Shown: piece after piece, positions 33,627 through 40,274 of the stretch | How the letters are laid out: each line of letters starts with the position of its first letter | Position numbering within the stretch: position 1 is the stretch's first letter | NCBI GenBank assembly: GCA_030609365.1 | Contig: JAUWCJ010000006.1 | Location: forward strand, 1 to 52,381 | Length of the DNA stretch: 52,381 nucleotides | Direction of reading: 5' to 3' | DNA from: Candidatus Eiseniibacteriota bacterium | GTDB taxonomy: Bacteria > Joyebacterota > Joyebacteria > Joyebacterales > Joyebacteraceae | Translations under genes and position numbers: made by a program | The notes under the pieces: generated by a model | The model's input: the letters and a program-made list of their open reading frames with translations, nothing else | Told to the model about the DNA's origin: nothing | Database searches by the model: none

Positions 33627-35084
33627 CTATGCCGTCAGCCCGCGCGCGGCGTCGATGCGCGCGAGAGAAACCTTACGTCCGAGGAGCGACAGCGTCTCGA
33701 AGATCCCCGGGCTTGCGGTGCGGCCGGTCAAGGCGACCCTGAGAGGTTGCACCACCTTGCCCAGGGAAAGTTCGGCGTCCTCCGCGAACTTCCGCATCGC
33801 CCCCTCGAGCGTCTCGGGCTGGAAGTCCGGGCACTCCGAAAGGACCTTATGAAGCCCGACGAGGATTTCCTCCGCACCGGGCTTGGCCAGCACCTTACTG
33901 ACAGCAATCTTATCATAGACGACGTCCGGCGCAAGAAAAAACCCCGCGAGCTCGACGATGTCGGTAAGAACCTTGAGCCGGTCGTCGAGAAGCTCGACCA
34001 CCTGCTCGAGGTGCGACCTCTCCTCTGGCCCGAGAGTCTCTGCCAGCAGTCCCTCCGCCTGGAGGAAGGGTATCACCCGCTCCGTCCGGTCGGCCACGTC
34101 CAGCTTCTTGAGCCAGTGCGCGTTCATCCAATCGAGCTTGTTCGGGTCGAAAGACGCCGGTTTCTTGCTCGCGCGGCCCATGTCGAAGTTCTGGAGAAGC
34201 TCGTCCAGTGAGAAGAACTCCTGGTCTCCTTCGTAGGACCACCCCAGAAGCGCCATGTAGTTCACGACGGCCTCCGGGACGTAGCCGCGCCTTCGGTACT
34301 CGCCTACTGCGATGGCCCCGCGGCGCTTCGACATCACCTGCTTGTCCGGAGCGAGCACAAGGGGCTGGTGGCCGAACGTAGGGGGCTCGTGGCCGAGCGC
34401 TTTCCAGATGACGATCTGTCGCGGCGTGTTCGAGATGTGGTCGGCGCCCCGGATGACGTGCGTTATCGCCATCTCCAGGTCGTCCACCACCACGGCGAAG
34501 TTGTACGTCGGCGTTCCATCCTGACGGACTATCACGAGGTCGTCGAGTTCGGCGTTGTCGAACTCGATCTTCCCGAGCACCATGTCATCGAACGACGTCT
34601 TCCCTGTGGGCACGCGGAAGCGGACGACGGAAGGTCGCCCCTCAGCCAGCAGCGAGTCCCGCTCGTCGTCCCCGAACTCCAGGCACTTGCGGTCGTAGAT
34701 CCACCCCCCGTCGGTTGCCTGCCCGCGGCTGCGCCTCTCCTCGAGTTCCTCTGGAGAGCAGAAGCAGTGGTAGGCGTCTCCCGTCTTGAGGAGCTTCTCG
34801 ACGTGCGGCGCGTAGCTCTCGGAACGTTCGGACTGAAGGTAGGGGCCGAAATCCCCTCCGCACTCGGGCCCCTCGTCCCAGTCGAGTCCCAGCCAGCGCA
34901 GGTCCTCGATGATGGCGTTCAGGTACTCGGGTGTGGACCGCTCCCGGTCCGTGTCCTCTATCCTGAGGACGAACGACCCGCCCTTGTTGCGCGCGAACAA
35001 CCAGTTCAGAAGAGCCGTCCGGGATCCGCCGATGTGGAGGAAGCCCGTCGGACTCGGTGCGAAACGCACTCTGACTCGATTCAT
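33627..35084 (-). CDS. gltX: Glutamyl-tRNA synthetase
   Basis: 485 aa from ATG 35084. The class I motifs are HIGG (17-20, in APSPTGFLHIGGSRTAL) and VMSKR (250-254). The zinc-knuckle cysteines Cys107, Cys109 and Cys134 are present (CFCS, YDRKC). RGADHISNTPRQ, the typical GluRS segment, is seen. Length equals the family norm. It charges tRNA-Glu and, in organisms without GlnRS, also tRNA-Gln. Both tRNAs are encoded directly downstream, which fits a non-discriminating enzyme, though the residues that set this cannot be judged here. Confidence 0.97.
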   Translation of the reverse strand: MNRVRVRFAPSPTGFLHIGGSRTALLNWLFARNKGGSFVLRIEDTDRERSTPEYLNAIIEDLRWLGLDWDEGPECGGDFGPYLQSERSESYAPHVEKLLKTGDAYHCFCSPEELEERRSRGQATDGGWIYDRKCLEFGDDERDSLLAEGRPSVVRFRVPTGKTSFDDMVLGKIEFDNAELDDLVIVRQDGTPTYNFAVVVDDLEMAITHVIRGADHISNTPRQIVIWKALGHEPPTFGHQPLVLAPDKQVMSKRRGAIAVGEYRRRGYVPEAVVNYMALLGWSYEGDQEFFSLDELLQNFDMGRASKKPASFDPNKLDWMNAHWLKKLDVADRTERVIPFLQAEGLLAETLGPEERSHLEQVVELLDDRLKVLTDIVELAGFFLAPDVVYDKIAVSKVLAKPGAEEILVGLHKVLSECPDFQPETLEGAMRKFAEDAELSLGKVVQPLRVALTGRTASPGIFETLSLLGRKVSLARIDAARGLTA

Positions 35085-35097
35085 GTGTCACCCCACG

Positions 35098-35120
35098 AAA
35101 AAGGCCTCTTCTCCGAGGCC
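35098..35120 (-). terminator. Leader attenuator before gltX
   Basis: On the minus strand GGCCTC-ggagaa-GAGGCC (35120-35103) is followed by TTTTT (35102-35098), 13 nt before the gltX start and about 10 nt after the predicted transcript start. It looks like an intrinsic terminator in the leader. Confidence 0.75.
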
Positions 35121-35136
35121 GTTTGCATTCGGGAGA

Positions 35137-35166
35137 ACTATACCAACCCTCGGGCGGGACTGTCAA
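35137..35166 (-). promoter_or_regulatory. gltX promoter
   Basis: Minus-strand TTGACA (35166-35161), 18-nt spacer, TATAGT (35142-35137): -35 6/6 and -10 5/6. Transcript start would be near 35130. Confidence 0.85.
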
Positions 35167-35192
35167 GGATGCCGGTGCCGCCGCCGGCGGAC

Positions 35193-35222
35193 TTGACAGC
35201 CGTCGGAGGGGCGAGCTAGTGT
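35193..35222 (+). promoter_or_regulatory. Divergent promoter candidate
   Basis: TTGACA (35193-35198), 18-nt spacer, TAGTGT (35217-35222), pointing to the membrane gene at 35266. Its -35 forms an inverted repeat CTTGACA/TGTCAAG with the gltX -35, 24 bp apart. Confidence 0.5.
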
Positions 35223-35265
35223 CGTGAGAGTGACACGGAGCTTCTGACCCACGGGATTCAGCGAG

Positions 35266-35787
35266 ATGAGAGACGATTCCACGCCGATGCTGAAGCTCAG
35301 GAAGGACGCGCTGACAGCACTCGCATGGCTCGCGGCGTTCGCCGTCGCGATGGCGTACGTGGAGGCGGCGGTCGTCGCCTATCTGCGGCTGCTCTACTAC
35401 CCCGATGGATTTTCTATAGAGGGAGTGGCCTCCCTCCAGTGCGTACCTCCGGGCGTTCTTGCGATCGAGATAGGGCGCGAGGCTGCGACCATCGTCATGC
35501 TCGCGGCCGTCGCCTTCCTGAGTGCCGGGAAGAGCTGGTGGGAGCGTCTGGCCCACTTCATGTGGGCGTTCGCCCTCTGGGATATCTTTTACTACATCTG
35601 GCTCTACGTGCTGCTCAGGTGGCCTTCCGGCCCGATGACTATCGATGTGCTGTTCCTGATTCCCCGGCCATGGATAGCACCCGTATTGGTGCCCCTTCTG
35701 GCTTCGCTCCTGATGATGGGCGCGGCTCTGGCCATTCTCAGCGGCAGGTGCGTGCGCCGGGCCGTGGGCCGTCGCATGCGCACTTGA
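35266..35787 (+). CDS. Hypothetical membrane protein
   Basis: 173 aa from ATG 35266. Four hydrophobic segments are visible: ALTALAWLAAFAVAMAYVEA, AATIVMLAAVAFLSAG, FMWAFALWDIFYYIWLYVLL and WIAPVLVPLLASLLMMGAAL. AVVAYLRLLYYPDGF after the first helix and HFMWAFALWDIFYYIWLY are probably conserved but I know no function. It stands alone, divergent from gltX. Confidence 0.65.
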   Translation: MRDDSTPMLKLRKDALTALAWLAAFAVAMAYVEAAVVAYLRLLYYPDGFSIEGVASLQCVPPGVLAIEIGREAATIVMLAAVAFLSAGKSWWERLAHFMWAFALWDIFYYIWLYVLLRWPSGPMTIDVLFLIPRPWIAPVLVPLLASLLMMGAALAILSGRCVRRAVGRRMRT

Positions 35788-35829
35788 CAGGCATTGTGGC
35801 GTGGGACTAGGCTCGGTCTGAGCGGGGAC

Positions 35830-35869
35830 GCAGCAAGCTCGACGGACGGTGCGGTCCGTCGCATGCTGC
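35830..35869 (+). other. Long hairpin upstream of lipoprotein gene
   Basis: Inner stem CGACGGAC/GTCCGTCG (35840-35847, 35854-35861) with a 6-nt loop, outer stem GCAGCA/TGCTGC (35830-35835, 35864-35869), and a small internal loop. It may end the upstream transcript or structure the leader of the gene at 35918. Confidence 0.55.
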
Positions 35870-35917
35870 GCCATGGGTGACGCCCTGGCATTCGGGTACT
35901 CGTGTGAGAGGTCGCAG

Positions 35918-36592
35918 ATGATTCATCGCATGTTGATTCTGATCGTGGCCGCGTGTTTGCTGGGAGCATGTTCCGGCGAGGAGACCACGACAGACGGCAG
36001 TATCAGTGAGCGGTCACAGACAACAGCGGTCTCCGAGCCGGGCGAGACCCTGGCCCTGACGGACGACGCGGTCCGGGGGGCTTCCGGAGAGCCGGCGGAC
36101 ACCGTGTCACATGACGACACGGCCGCGGACACAGCTCGGGTTGAGTCCGTGGAGGACGCGGGCGAGCCGCCGGAAGCTTCCACGGATTCAGATGAGTCCG
36201 CGCAGAGCGAGCCTGCTGGCGGGCCCGGCCCGTCGACGGAGCCTGGAGTCATCGCGTCCTCGAGCGGACTTCGCGTGCTGCGGGCGTACGTCTGCAAGGG
36301 CATCGAGCAGAGCGAGCCGACCGAGGCGGGGAAGAGCTTTATTCCTCAGGACGGCGTCGTGCGGCTCTGCTGTTTCAGCGAGATCGCCGGGGCCGCCGGA
36401 CCGGACACGGTCTTCCATGTGTGGCGTTGGGGTGACCGCGAGATGGCTCGCGTCGACCTCGAGGTCAAGAGCGCGCGCTGGAGGACCTGGAGCACGAAGC
36501 GCATCCTTGACGAGTGGCGCGGCGAGTGGCACGTTGAGATCACAGACAGTGACGGAATCGTCCTCACCAGACTCGAGTTCGCGGTTGAGTAG
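35918..36592 (+). CDS. DUF2914 lipoprotein
   Basis: 224 aa from ATG 35918, with GAGAGG 7 nt upstream; an open frame from 35849 adds no signal features. Lipobox LLGAC places the lipid on Cys18. Residues ~20-110 are an acidic, Thr/Ser/Glu-rich, probably disordered linker. Residues ~115-224 match DUF2914: RAYVCKGIEQSEP, VVRLCCFSEIAGA, VFHVWRWGDREMARVDLEV, WRTWSTKRIL, GEWHVEITDSDGIVLTRLEF. DUF2914 domains are found in envelope proteins with no known reaction. Confidence 0.82.
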   Translation: MIHRMLILIVAACLLGACSGEETTTDGSISERSQTTAVSEPGETLALTDDAVRGASGEPADTVSHDDTAADTARVESVEDAGEPPEASTDSDESAQSEPAGGPGPSTEPGVIASSSGLRVLRAYVCKGIEQSEPTEAGKSFIPQDGVVRLCCFSEIAGAAGPDTVFHVWRWGDREMARVDLEVKSARWRTWSTKRILDEWRGEWHVEITDSDGIVLTRLEFAVE

Positions 36593-36609
36593 CCTGACCT
36601 TCTTGAATG

Positions 36610-36666
36610 CCCTCCGAACACCTCAGAGCCCTCCGAATACCTCAGAGCCCTCCAACTACCTCAGGA
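36610..36666 (+). repeat. Three 19-bp tandem repeats
   Basis: CCCTCCGAACACCTCAGAG, CCCTCCGAATACCTCAGAG and CCCTCCAACTACCTCAGGA at 36610, 36629 and 36648; the first two differ at one base. The array starts 17 nt after the lipoprotein stop and ends just before the ArsR promoter. Confidence 0.88.
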
Positions 36667-36682
36667 TAACCCCACAATCAGC

Positions 36683-36712
36683 TTGACACGCCGGATATTC
36701 GAACTATATAAT
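36683..36712 (+). promoter_or_regulatory. Consensus sigma-70 promoter of the ArsR-thioredoxin operon
   Basis: TTGACA (36683-36688), 18-nt spacer, TATAAT (36707-36712), both perfect. The sequence just after it, with ATTAGCA and TGCATAAT as an imperfect inverted repeat (36713-36731), could be the ArsR operator. Confidence 0.88.
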
Positions 36713-36760
36713 ATTAGCACGTTTGCATAATGCCATATTGGAGGTCGTTGGGGGCCAGCA

Positions 36761-37093
36761 ATGGATGATGCGGGTCACAGCACAGAGAGCGCCCGGGCGG
36801 GAGAGATCCAGTCCGAGGCGTGTGAGAAGGCGGCGGAACTTCTGCGCGCCCTCTCACATCCCGTCCGGCTCAGGATCATCAAACTCCTGGGCGAGGGAGA
36901 GCTTTGTGTGAAGAGCCTCGAGGAGATGCTCGAGATCTCGCAGTCGTCCGTTTCTCAGCATCTGACGCGTCTGAGGTACGCCGGACTGATCGAATCCGAG
37001 CGTAGAGGGCATCTCGTCTGCTACCGGCTGGTCAAGGGCGGTGCGGCGAAGGTAGTGGAAGCGGCAATGGACGAATCACAGCAGAGGGGTTGA
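36761..37093 (+). CDS. ArsR-family transcriptional regulator
   Basis: 110 aa from ATG 36761. The winged helix is typical: LLRALSHPVRLRIIKLLGEG, then SLEEMLEISQSSVSQHLTRL and AGLIESERRGHLVCYRLV. The metal motif CVC of ArsR/SmtB sensors is reduced to one cysteine (ELCVKS), so it may sense redox state or another signal rather than metal. It overlaps the thioredoxin frame and leads an operon of thiol proteins under a consensus promoter, so it is likely their repressor. Confidence 0.92.
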   Translation: MDDAGHSTESARAGEIQSEACEKAAELLRALSHPVRLRIIKLLGEGELCVKSLEEMLEISQSSVSQHLTRLRYAGLIESERRGHLVCYRLVKGGAAKVVEAAMDESQQRG

Positions 37094-37113
37094 GAGGAGA
37101 GAGGCAACTTAAG

Positions 37114-37437
37114 ATGAGGAATACAGTAGCTGGAACCGAGGGCAATTTCGATGCTGAGGTCCTGAAGTCAGACGTGCTGGTGCTGGTTGATTTCTGGGCG
37201 CCATGGTGCGGCCCGTGTCGTCTGGTCGGCCCGATCCTCGAAGAGGTCGCAGACGACAACGATGGTAAGATCAAGATCGTGAAGGTCAACGTCGATGAGA
37301 ACCCCGCGCTCTCGCAGCGCTACGGGATCCGCGGCATTCCGACCATGATGTTCTTCAAGGGTGGTGACCAGGTCGATATGACGGTGGGCGCAGCCATGAA
37401 GGATCGCATTCAGGAGAAAATCGACGCCCTGCTGTAG
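37114..37437 (+). CDS. trxA: Thioredoxin
   Basis: 107 aa from ATG 37114, with GAGAGG 9 nt upstream; a TTG at 37090 would add eight residues across that site. Classical thioredoxin: VLVLVDFWAPWCGPC (active-site Cys32 and Cys35), IVKVNVDENPALSQRYGIRGIPTM with the cis-proline, and MFFKGGDQVD. Cytoplasmic disulfide reductase. Second gene of the ArsR operon, 20 nt after ArsR and 21 nt before the TlpA lipoprotein. Confidence 0.96.
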   Translation: MRNTVAGTEGNFDAEVLKSDVLVLVDFWAPWCGPCRLVGPILEEVADDNDGKIKIVKVNVDENPALSQRYGIRGIPTMMFFKGGDQVDMTVGAAMKDRIQEKIDALL

Positions 37438-37458
37438 CCGGGCATGGAGGTAGTGAGT

Positions 37459-38076
37459 ATGATGAAAACTCTGAAGGTCGCGGCTCTCCTGGTGTCGGTA
37501 GCGCTTCTCTCCGTCGGGTTCGCCGGATGCGGCGGATCGGAAGAGGAGACGCCGGCCGGTGAGGCCGCGGAGATCACCGAGAGCACTGAGACGACCGAAG
37601 CCGAGCCCGTCCAGCAGGCGTCCGGCGTAGGTATTGAGCCAGGACAGACTCCGCCCGCGTTCGTGCTTTCGGATCTTTTCGGCAACGATGTTTCCCTGGA
37701 CGACTTCAAGGGCAAGGTTGTCATTCTCGATCTGTGGGCGACCTGGTGTCCGCCGTGCAAGAAGGAGATACCGTTCCTGGTCTCGCTCTATGAGGAGTAC
37801 AAGGACCAGGGGCTCGCTGTCATTGGCGTAGGGTTGGATCAGGGCGGCGCCTCGGTCCTGGCCCCGTTTGTCGAGGCCAACAACGTCACCTACACGATTC
37901 TCGTCGGCAACCAGACGATCGGCCGAAACTACAGGGTCAGCAGCATTCCCATGACCCTCACTATAGACAGGGACGGCCGCGTGGCCGCCAGGGACGTCGG
38001 GTTCGGGCCCTCGATGGAGGGGGAGATGCGCGCCCGCGTCGTGGAGCTCCTGGCGCGTCCCGCGACAGCGGCGTAG
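37459..38076 (+). CDS. TlpA/ResA-like thioredoxin lipoprotein
   Basis: 205 aa from ATG 37459, with GGAGG at 8 nt; an ATG at 37444 overlaps it. Lipobox FAGC puts the lipid on Cys24. An acidic linker leads to an AhpC-TSA/TlpA domain with FVLSDLFGNDVSLDDFKGKV, active site WCPPC (Cys97, Cys100) and the cis-proline segment SSIPMTLTID. It probably works as a periplasm-facing thiol reductase, for example in cytochrome c or envelope protein maturation. Confidence 0.92.
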   Translation: MMKTLKVAALLVSVALLSVGFAGCGGSEEETPAGEAAEITESTETTEAEPVQQASGVGIEPGQTPPAFVLSDLFGNDVSLDDFKGKVVILDLWATWCPPCKKEIPFLVSLYEEYKDQGLAVIGVGLDQGGASVLAPFVEANNVTYTILVGNQTIGRNYRVSSIPMTLTIDRDGRVAARDVGFGPSMEGEMRARVVELLARPATAA

Positions 38077-38120
38077 GACCTGGCGCACATCCTTAGAGGG
38101 TCGGCACCGGGGGACGAAAC

Positions 38121-38216
38121 GTGAAGTTGAGCGAACTGGCACTGCCGGTCGTCTTCGTTGGATTCTGGCTCCTGCTGCAGCTGGTCGTGCTGCCCAGGCT
38201 CGGAGTGTCGACGTGA
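38121..38216 (+). CDS. 31-aa single-pass membrane peptide
   Basis: GTG 38121 to TGA 38216, with GGGGGAC upstream. One helix (LPVVFVGFWLLLQLVVLP) is followed by RLGVST. The gap 38077-38290 has no other gene. Short proteins with a helix and a PRLG(V/I).T end occur, as far as I recall, beside thioredoxin genes in other anaerobes, which supports this reading. Too short for confidence from sequence alone; the function is unknown. Confidence 0.55.
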   Translation: MKLSELALPVVFVGFWLLLQLVVLPRLGVST

Positions 38217-38290
38217 CTCAAGTCATCCTGCGGGCCCGGCGAGCAGCGGGTCGAGGAGTCGTCGGGTCACGACGACGGTAGCGAACAGTA

Positions 38291-38683
38291 ATGGAGCATC
38301 CACTCATCGTTGTCAGGAAGTCGAGGTTCGTGCTCGAACTCATCACGTCGGCCGGGACGCGAGTCTTTCCGGTGGGCATAGGTTCGAACCCGGATGGTGG
38401 GGACAAGATGAGCGAAGGCGATTGCAGAACCCCCGAGGGCGAGTTCACGATGGTGTCGATCGAGGACTCGAGCGAGTGGGAGCACGAGGGAGAGCGGGCC
38501 TACGGTCCGCTCTTCCTGCGTCTCGACTGTCCGCGCTGGGAGGGGATCGGCATACACGGCACGAACGAGCCTGAGCTCGTCGGCACGAAGTCGAGCAGGG
38601 GCTGCATCCGGATGAGGAACGACGATCTCATGACGTTGGCCGGCGAGGTGACCGTTGGCACCCGGGTCAGGATAGTCGCGTGA
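38291..38683 (+). CDS. L,D-transpeptidase (YkuD) domain protein
   Basis: 130 aa from ATG 38291; an in-frame stop at 38279 rules out a longer form. The YkuD catalytic motif is IGIHGTNEPEL ... KSSRGCIRM, with His89 and Cys105. RTPEGEFTMVSIED is the usual substrate-side strand. Such enzymes make 3-3 cross-links or attach lipoproteins to peptidoglycan outside the cytoplasm, yet no signal peptide is present, which is odd. The ribosome site is weak. Confidence 0.88.
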   Translation: MEHPLIVVRKSRFVLELITSAGTRVFPVGIGSNPDGGDKMSEGDCRTPEGEFTMVSIEDSSEWEHEGERAYGPLFLRLDCPRWEGIGIHGTNEPELVGTKSSRGCIRMRNDDLMTLAGEVTVGTRVRIVA

Positions 38684-38823
38684 GCGGTCGGCGTGGACGG
38701 AAGGCGGCGGTCCCCGAGGAGGGGAATTCTGTTGACATGCCCGATGCCCGAGAGTAGATTCACTCTGCCTCAGGCGGGCGTTTCTCCTGCCGGCATCTCT
38801 TCACAGATTCTCGGGGGCAACTC

Positions 38824-39498
38824 ATGCGACCCGGTAAGTTCGTGGCCGTCGCCGGAAACATCGGCGTGGGCAAGACCCACCTCACCACGCTCCTCGCGAA
38901 CCACCTGGGGTGGCGCGCGTATTACGAGCCCGTCATCGACAATCCCTACCTCGACAACTTCTACGGAGACATGGAGCGCTGGTCGTTCCACCTCCAGGTC
39001 TTTTTCCTCTCGAAGCGCTTCCAGATCCACAGGGAGATGATAAGTTCGGACGAGCCGTGCATTCAGGACAGGACCATATACGAGGACAAGGAGATATTCG
39101 CTCACACGCTCCACCAGCAGGGGTTCATGTCGGACCGGGACTACGAGAACTACACGGCCCTGTTCGATGCGATGACGAGCTTCCTGCGCACTCCGGATCT
39201 CGTGGTATATCTGCGCGCCGGTGTCGATACGCTGCAGGAGCGGATCAGATGCCGCGGGCGCGACTGCGAGAGGGAGATATCGAGCGAGTACCTCAAGGCG
39301 CTGAACCTGGCGTACGAGGAGTGGTGCGCTCGGGCAGCCCGTATCACGGAAGTGCTGACCATAGACACGGAGGGCCTCGACCTGGTACAGGACGAGGAGG
39401 CCGTGGAACGCGTCCTCACGAAGGTCGTGGGGCGCCTGGGCCTGACCGCCCGGGAGGATCAGCCGCTCGGAGTCGGCCTGGAACTCGCGAGCATATAG
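38824..39498 (+). CDS. Deoxynucleoside kinase
   Basis: 224 aa from ATG 38824 after GGGGGC. P-loop GNIGVGKT (residues 11-18), EPVIDNPYLDNFYGD for base recognition, QDRTIYEDKEIFA (DRS-type motif) and the LID region RGRDCEREI. This is the dAK/dGK-like family that phosphorylates deoxynucleosides for salvage in the cytoplasm. The exact base preference is not readable. Unrelated in function to its neighbours. Confidence 0.92.
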   Translation: MRPGKFVAVAGNIGVGKTHLTTLLANHLGWRAYYEPVIDNPYLDNFYGDMERWSFHLQVFFLSKRFQIHREMISSDEPCIQDRTIYEDKEIFAHTLHQQGFMSDRDYENYTALFDAMTSFLRTPDLVVYLRAGVDTLQERIRCRGRDCEREISSEYLKALNLAYEEWCARAARITEVLTIDTEGLDLVQDEEAVERVLTKVVGRLGLTAREDQPLGVGLELASI

Positions 39499-39621
39499 CG
39501 TCCACTGCGGGGCTGGCGTTCCCACGAATCGCCCACCTGGGCCTCGTTTATCCCTGATCGCACGTGAGCCGAATGAGAGCGGCATTCGAGCGTCAAAGCT
39601 CGAGGCGGCTGCGTTTCTGTG

Positions 39622-39650
39622 CCCGGAGCAGTGCGAGCGTGCGCTCCGGG
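39622..39650 (+). terminator. Hairpin after deoxynucleoside kinase
   Basis: CCCGGAGC (39622-39629) pairs with GCTCCGGG (39643-39650) across a 13-nt loop, followed by TGATTTCTT. It lies just upstream of the next promoter. Confidence 0.55.
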
Positions 39651-39657
39651 TGATTTC

Positions 39658-39686
39658 TTGACCTATAGTCTGTATGATGGTATAAT
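39658..39686 (+). promoter_or_regulatory. Promoter of TlpA-barrel operon
   Basis: TTGACC (39658-39663), 17-nt spacer, TATAAT (39681-39686), 27 nt before the start codon at 39714; short leader with GGGGG as ribosome site. Confidence 0.87.
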
Positions 39687-39713
39687 GAGGCTGGTAGTGA
39701 GAACGGGGGTTTC

Positions 39714-40274
39714 ATGACTCACAGGAGACTGGCGGGGCTGGCTTTGTTGCTGGCCGCGTTCCTCGTGTTGACGGGAATAAGCGTATCTATGGGGGCCGAC
39801 AAGAAGGCGCCCGAGTTCACCCTTCCGAATCTCGATGGTGATGACGTCACGTTATCCGAACTGCTCGAGGACGGACCGGTGATCGTGGATTTCTGGGCGA
39901 CGTGGTGCAAGCCGTGTATCAAGGCGTTTCCGGATCTGCAGGAGATCTTTGACAAGTACAGAAACTGCGGGCTCAAGGTCCTGGCCATCTCGATCGACGG
40001 ACCGAAGTCGATGTCGCGCGTCGGTGCCCTGATCAAGTCGAAGGGGAACACGTTCGAGGTGCTTCTCGACCCGGGCCAGAAGGTGGCAAGGAAGTTCCAC
40101 GTGACGTCAGTTCCCAGGACCGTGCTGGTGAACACGGACGGGACCATCGCCTATGCGGTGACGGGCTACCGCCCCAAGAACCACGAGGAACTGGAAGCCG
40201 CCGTGGCCAGGCTCCTTCCGGAAGACTGCCCGGAGGACGGGGACGCAGAGGGCGAGGAGAAGGACGGTGAGTAG
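39714..40274 (+). CDS. Exported TlpA-like thioredoxin
   Basis: 186 aa from ATG 39714. Signal peptide LAGLALLLAAFLVLTGISVSMGA, then a TlpA domain: FTLPNLDGDDVTLSELL, active site WCKPC (Cys65, Cys68), VLAISIDGPKSMSRV and the cis-proline VTSVPRTVLV. An acidic tail (PEDCPEDGDAEGEEKDGE) carries one extra cysteine. A periplasmic disulfide reductase is likely. It overlaps the barrel gene by 8 nt, so the two are coupled and may act together. Confidence 0.92.
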   Translation: MTHRRLAGLALLLAAFLVLTGISVSMGADKKAPEFTLPNLDGDDVTLSELLEDGPVIVDFWATWCKPCIKAFPDLQEIFDKYRNCGLKVLAISIDGPKSMSRVGALIKSKGNTFEVLLDPGQKVARKFHVTSVPRTVLVNTDGTIAYAVTGYRPKNHEELEAAVARLLPEDCPEDGDAEGEEKDGE

